Shown: positions 58,900 through 64,000 of the stretch, one piece after another | Position numbering within the stretch: the first letter of the stretch is position 1 | Layout: the number at the start of each line of letters is the position of its first letter | Position numbers and translations under genes: made by a program | Notes under the pieces: model-generated | What the model was told of the DNA's origin: nothing | Databases searched by the model: none | What the model saw: the letters and a program-made list of their open reading frames with translations, nothing else | NCBI GenBank assembly: GCA_020226215.1 | Contig: CM035233.1 | Coordinates: 11,594,001 to 11,658,000 of the forward strand | DNA length: 64,000 bases | Direction: 5' to 3' | Source: Sindora glabra | Lineage: Eukaryota; Streptophyta; Magnoliopsida; Fabales; Fabaceae

Positions 58900-59935
58900 T
58901 TTTAAAATTTATTTATTTATAATTAGCTTTATAACTTATAATTTATTAACTTACTTAACAAGGTATAAATTAGCTTCTAGAGATATTTGATGCACTAGAA
59001 ATTAGTAGCTTTTAAATCATTATTTAATAGACTTCTCAAAGTAACTTATAACCTATAAATTAATATTTTTTTAAATTCTTTTTTCAAATTTAACACTCTT
59101 CTTTTAATCGATTAACAATCTATATTCTAATTATATAAATAAATATTTGATATATTCTCATTAATTAAATATATATAAATGAAAATTAAGTAAGTAAATA
59201 AATATTTAACATCATAAAATATAATTAATTAAATGTTAAATTATTATATTATTATTTGAATAATAAATAATATTTAATGTCTAAACATAATTATGTTAAT
59301 TATAGGTAAATATATTATTATTTTAAATATTTTGATTACATTAATATAATTTAATCTTAAAATAAATATAAATTAATTTAATTGATATATCTATTTATAT
59401 TAACACATTCTTTTACATTATTTTATATTTCTCAATTAATTCAACCACTAATCTTATCAAACACTTGTAAGGACTTGTTTGATATAATAATAAAAATATA
59501 ATTAATTATTAATTAATTATAATATATAATAATTGTACTTTTTCTCTTATTGATACCATGACTTTTAATAATGACTGCACTTCTTGAAAGATAATTAGTG
59601 TAAATACTTTTAATGAGAGAGAAATCATAATTGACTAACAAGTTATCTTTTATGGGTTATTTTTTAATTGTAATTCTTCTCTCACTAAAATCCTTAACCA
59701 ATTATGCTTCAATAAAAACAATTATCATTAAAAGTTATATCATTAGCAAGAAAAACTCACAATTATTATACACAATTACTAATTAATAATCAATTATATT
59801 TTCATCGTATATCAAACAAGTTTTAATATAATTAACTAACTTATCAATTATGAGTTTTAAACTTTTAATAGTTAACTTATTAATTATTAATTAATTTATT
59901 AATTATTAGTTAGTTACACTAAACATAGCCAAAAA
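58900..59935. repeat. Family R copy interrupted by a MITE
   Basis: The sequence follows the block at 5560-6690 phrase by phrase (attatataaataaatatttga, tatctatttatattaacaca, then the MITE, then aatataattaactaacttat). It is one of two copies in which the MITE occupies the same internal position. Confidence 0.65.
59473..59821. mobile_element. MITE with long terminal inverted repeats, copy 2
   Basis: The left end acttgtttgatataataataaaa and the reverse complement of the right end acttgtttgatatacgatgaaa match and go on for about 50 bases. The interior aligns with 5980-6318, e.g. gataattngtgtaaatac and gagagaaatcataattgan. Confidence 0.75.
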
Positions 59936-61080
59936 TGTTTGTTCTTTTCAGAAAATATTTTAATTTTAAAATCAATTTTAACCATTAAAATTGCTTTTGA
60001 TCATATAAAATAAAAAGAGTATATATTTCAATGTCAACGTCAAAAACTTTGAGAATTCAATCATTTTATTTTCATTTAATTTTATTTAAATTATTTTTCT
60101 TTTCATTTTTATTTTTTGAATTTTTTATTTTTTATTTTGTACAAGCTTTATATTCGTTCAAATAATTTTATACTCAAAAATAATTTTTTACAAACACAAA
60201 ATAAATTCTTCTTATTAACTTTATTTTCTTTAAAATAATTTTTACAATGCAGTTTTGTCATATTTAATTTAATGTTGCAATTCTATATTGTCATAATTTA
60301 AAACATTTTAGATAAAATTATTTATAAATTATTTTTACAAAATAGCAAGAAAACAAAAAAGAAATTTGTAAAATTAAAATTTTTAAAAATTTTATAATTT
60401 AGAAAATGATGAATGAGAAGCAAAGAAAACCATATAGATCTCCCTCAATTTTAACATCTTTTTGATAAAATAATTACTTATAAATTTCATGTGAATAGTA
60501 AGATAAAAAAATTACTTTCAAATTAAAATTTCTATTCCAAAATTTAGTAGATAATAAATTATTTTACTGGATAATAATTAATAGAGATAAAAGATGTAAA
60601 AATGTATATCAACAATTTACATTTTTCTATCGCAACAAATAAACTTGAAAATTAAGAAAAAAATCCTTCACGTAATATTTGAATGTTGATTCATTCAAAA
60701 TAAAAAAGTAGTATATTGTTAAATTAGAATTCTCCAAGTTGCTCTTTTAAAATGAAATTTTCTTTTTTCCAACTAAAAAGAAATATTTATTCACTGGTAC
60801 ATATGATTAGTCAAATAGTGCATCCAATGCAATATATATTCTAGTCGATTGATGTTTAAGTTTGGCTAAAATAAGGTTCTCAATAAATGAAATTTGATAG
60901 TGAATCTGATCCATATACATTTGACAAGTTATTATCCCCTTAATAAGAAAAGAAGGTTTTGCTTCTCTACAGGTGTCGCTTCTTCCTTCTTTTACATTTT
61001 CATTTTTCCCGCCCAAACAGAAGCTTTGCTTCCTTTTTTTTTTTTTCCTCCCTTTCATGCATATATTTTCCTTATTTCTT
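59936..61080. other. AT-rich intergenic DNA
   Basis: A 20-40-base set of T-rich tracts and an 83-codon chance frame at 60807-61058 (minus). No motif or repeat recognised. Confidence 0.4.
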
Positions 61081-61179
61081 AAACTCTAATATGAAATATT
61101 TTTATTTATTCCATTTTTTCTATTATTTTATTACATTATATAGATTATTTATTTTTCCACTTTATTGCAAGTTTTTTAT

Positions 61180-63640
61180 GTTAACTAACATTATTGCAAC
61201 TCAAATTTTAATATCAGTAAAAATTATAGATATAATATAATGATTATTTTTATTATAATGTTTTAAATAATTTAAATTTTTAATTTAGAAGGTATTAATC
61301 ATACATTATAATATTTAAAAAATATTTAAAATTTAAAAATCAAAATTATTTATTTAAATTTTATCAATATTTTAATATTAATTTTTAAGTATTATATTTT
61401 AAATTTAATATATATTAATTAAAATTTTATTAAGACTTTATAATTCATGTACTGATTCACTTTCTTTTATATATTTCATTTTCATTGTTTTTTTATTCAC
61501 TTTTATTATTTATACTTCAAATGCCAATATTATTAAATAGTGTATATATATATACAATAATATATTTTACTTTTATAGAAAATATATTTTCAATGAGCTA
61601 AATATTTAATTTAATTTAATTAATTATATGTTATATTTTTAACTCTTATATTATTTTACAATTCACTCATTATTTCTCCATTTTTATTTGCTCGTTATTT
61701 ATTTAAACTTTATCTATATTTTTATGAGATCATTTTTATAATTTCTATATTTCAAATTAAATATCTATTAATTGAGATTTTATCAAGACTTTATCAACTC
61801 ACACATTATTTCACCTTTTTTTATTTTTTTCATATCTTTTTTATATTCATTCATGTTATTTATAATTCACTAAGTTATATAAATATAAAATAATTTATTT
61901 TATTTTTATAAAAATAAATTAAATAATTTATAGATTTATTTAACTAAATTATTTAAATAAATATTCTGTTTTCACCTTCTCAGTTTTTTACAGTTTTTAC
62001 TTTCCTACGAAAAGTTGTCTCATTTTTTTCTCTATTCACGCATTTATTGTTTTCTTTTACACAATTTCTTTTCTTTTCATTTTTCCTATTATTTTATTAT
62101 ATTATATACATATTATTCTTTTTTCATATGGCTTTTTGTATATTTCTTTCATATCTATTCCTATTATTTATAATTTAAATATTAATATTATTAAATAGTA
62201 TGATATAATATGATATATTTTATTTTTATTATTAAAATATCCTTAATAAATTAAATTTTAATTTAATTAAAATACTTAGCTCCATATTCTATTTTTAAAT
62301 AGTAATTAAATAAATATAGAAAATATTATTTGAAATACTTAACTGCATATTCAATTAGCATTTTTTTAAAGGTTTCAAAATTTACACGCTATTTGATTTC
62401 TTCGTATCTATATTATTATATAATTTTTCATGCCTAATCTTGTTATTTCTACAGTCTCATTAAGTAGTTTAAATATAATATAACATATTTTATTTATACT
62501 ATAAAAATATTTTAAAATATTTAATTGGATTAAAACATTTAATTTTATGTTCTATTTTTTATTTTATATAATTTTACAATACACTCATTGTCTGTTATCT
62601 CTTTTCTATTTATTCGTTCTACTGTATTTTTTTTCTTTTTCCATATTTACTCCAGATGTTTACAACTTAAATACTAATATGATTAAAAAGACTTATAAAC
62701 GACATGATACATTTTATATTTTTTGTAAAAATATTTTCAGTAAGTTTAAAATTTGGATTTAATCTTATTAATTAATTACATAATCTAATTTTAACTTTAT
62801 ATTTTTTTTTACAACTCACTGGTTTTTATCTTTTATTTTTATTTGCTTGATTGTATATTTTTTTTATTGCCATTATAATTATTCCCAACTTAGATGTTAA
62901 TATTATAAATTAAGTAAATATAATATGATATATTTAATTTTGTTATGAAAGTATTTAATTTAAAAGTTAAATAAAAAATATGAATTTAAAAAATTAGTTA
63001 CACAATCTATTTTTTAGTAAAAATAGTTGAAAATTAAAATAAAATTTATTTGTATAAATTTTTTCATATTTTCTTATATCAATCTTGATATGCTATATGT
63101 CAAATTAAATATTTATATTAATTAAAATTTTGTCAAGTCTACATATTCACACACTGCTTCACTTTTTTTCCAATAGCTTTATTGCATTCTTTTTAATGTT
63201 TCATTTTTATATTATTTATAATCTAAATGCTAATATCATTAATTAATATATATAATATAATATTTTTATTAAAATATTTTCAATAAATTAAAGATATTCT
63301 ACTTCTAACTCATATATTACCTAGCATAAAATCACTTCTGCTTTTTTTCTTTATTCCATTGAATATTTTGGTTCTTTTCTTTCTTTATTGTCAATTCTTT
63401 TATTTGTGATATAGATACTTATATCAGTGAAAATTATAAATGCAACACAGTATTTTTTATTTTTATTTTAAATTAATTAAAATTTTAATCCAATTGAATT
63501 ATTTAAATATATTTTTTATTTTTAACTCTTTTATTACTATATCACTCACCAATTATCTTTATTTTTTTATTTATATGCTATTGGAATTTTTTTGGTCTAT
63601 TATTAATATTTTTTACTTGGACATTAATGTTTCATAGTAG

Positions 63641-63728
<88 letters not shown>

Positions 63729-64000
63729 GATAAATTTAAATTTTTTATAAAAGTATGTTAATTAAGTTTAAAATTAATATAAAAATTTGTAGTTGAAATG
63801 ATTAATTACAAATTCTATTATTTAATAAAATATTTAAAATTTATTAACATTATCTTGATATTATTTTTTATTTATTATATTTTAAATTATGTAGAAATTA
63901 ATTGAGACTTTATCAAGGCTTTACAATCCTTATGTTGTTTCATTCTTTTATAATTATTTTTATCAAGTTCACTTCATGCGCTAGGATTTAAATTTGATTA
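61180..64000. repeat. Decayed AT-rich tandem array
   Basis: A core phrase like ttatttataatntaaatgctaatattattaaatagt, followed by a tataatatattttatttt block and aaaatattttcaataaatta, recurs near 61188, 61503, 61855, 62164, 62440, 62655, 62876, 63212, 63402 and 63600. Spacings are about 190-350. A second phrase, attaattgagattttatcaagactttat + tcacacattatttcac, recurs at about 61419, 61776, 63116 and 63897. Units are heavily diverged and non-coding. The array runs to the right edge of the window. Confidence 0.6.
63641..63726. repeat. (TA)n microsatellite
   Basis: A ta dinucleotide run of about 40 units with one g near its start, expanded within one unit of the tandem array. Confidence 0.95.

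Noticed and set aside
61180..64000. CRISPR-like or regularly spaced array
   Set aside because: Units are long, AT-rich, strongly diverged and irregularly spaced, in plant DNA; no uniform short repeats with unique spacers.

Overview
This is plant nuclear DNA, most likely from a eudicot. It is strongly AT-rich, host genes are sparse and have introns with GT/AG borders, and most recognisable sequence is transposable-element debris: Ty1/copia LTR elements, CACTA elements, a hAT-type MITE, long-TIR foldback elements and tandem repeats. I see no bacterial, viral or organelle features, and no CRISPR array, rRNA or tRNA gene.

The one host gene followed through is on the minus strand and encodes an ankyrin-repeat/PGG membrane protein of the ACD6/ITN1-like class. 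Six phase-compatible exons are proposed: a first exon with a copia-gag-like DUF4219/UBN2 domain (50666-51005), two ankyrin exons (35573-36049 and 35330-35479), a 42-base mini-exon (33091-33132), a third ankyrin exon (30499-30953) and a four-helix PGG exon (29152-29766). Together they would encode about 692 residues, but the third ankyrin exon carries an in-frame TGA, so the copy is probably a pseudogene or null allele. Every long intron is loaded with repeats. Intron 1 (about 14.6 kb) holds a complete Ty1/copia element and a hAT MITE just upstream of the exon 2 acceptor. Two further orphan first exons of the same family lie at about 11.5 kb and 58 kb, both broken.

Layout. 0-1.55 kb: 5' part of a CACTA element with TNP2 remnants. 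1.5-9.5 kb: AT-rich DNA with foldback MITEs, an AT-rich dispersed repeat (called family R here) and a 145-bp tandem array. 9.5-10.9 kb: one end of a second CACTA element. 11.4-11.8 kb: orphan gag-like exon abutted by a SINE-like sequence. 14.28-21 kb: a third CACTA element with an Ulp1-like block, split by a 3.1-kb palindromic insertion. 21.59-28.80 kb: old Ty1/copia element (Copia-1) with a 1657-bp solo LTR nested in its integrase gene; both have 5-bp target duplications. 29.15-51.0 kb: the ankyrin/PGG gene, with Copia-2 (40771-49018) in intron 1. 52-56 kb: nested TIR-type elements. 57.8-58.2 kb: orphan first exon with a likely promoter. 58.9-59.9 kb: family R copy with a MITE. 61-64 kb: decayed tandem array.

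Copia-2 is the best preserved element. The great majority of its premature stops can be explained by C-to-T or G-to-A transitions with few indels, as expected for a cytosine-methylated, silenced element. It also has an extra long reading frame between its primer-binding site and gag. I did not find an unmistakably new system; the most unusual structures are the transposon-filled ankyrin/PGG gene, the Copia-2 decay pattern with its extra frame, and the palindromic insertion.
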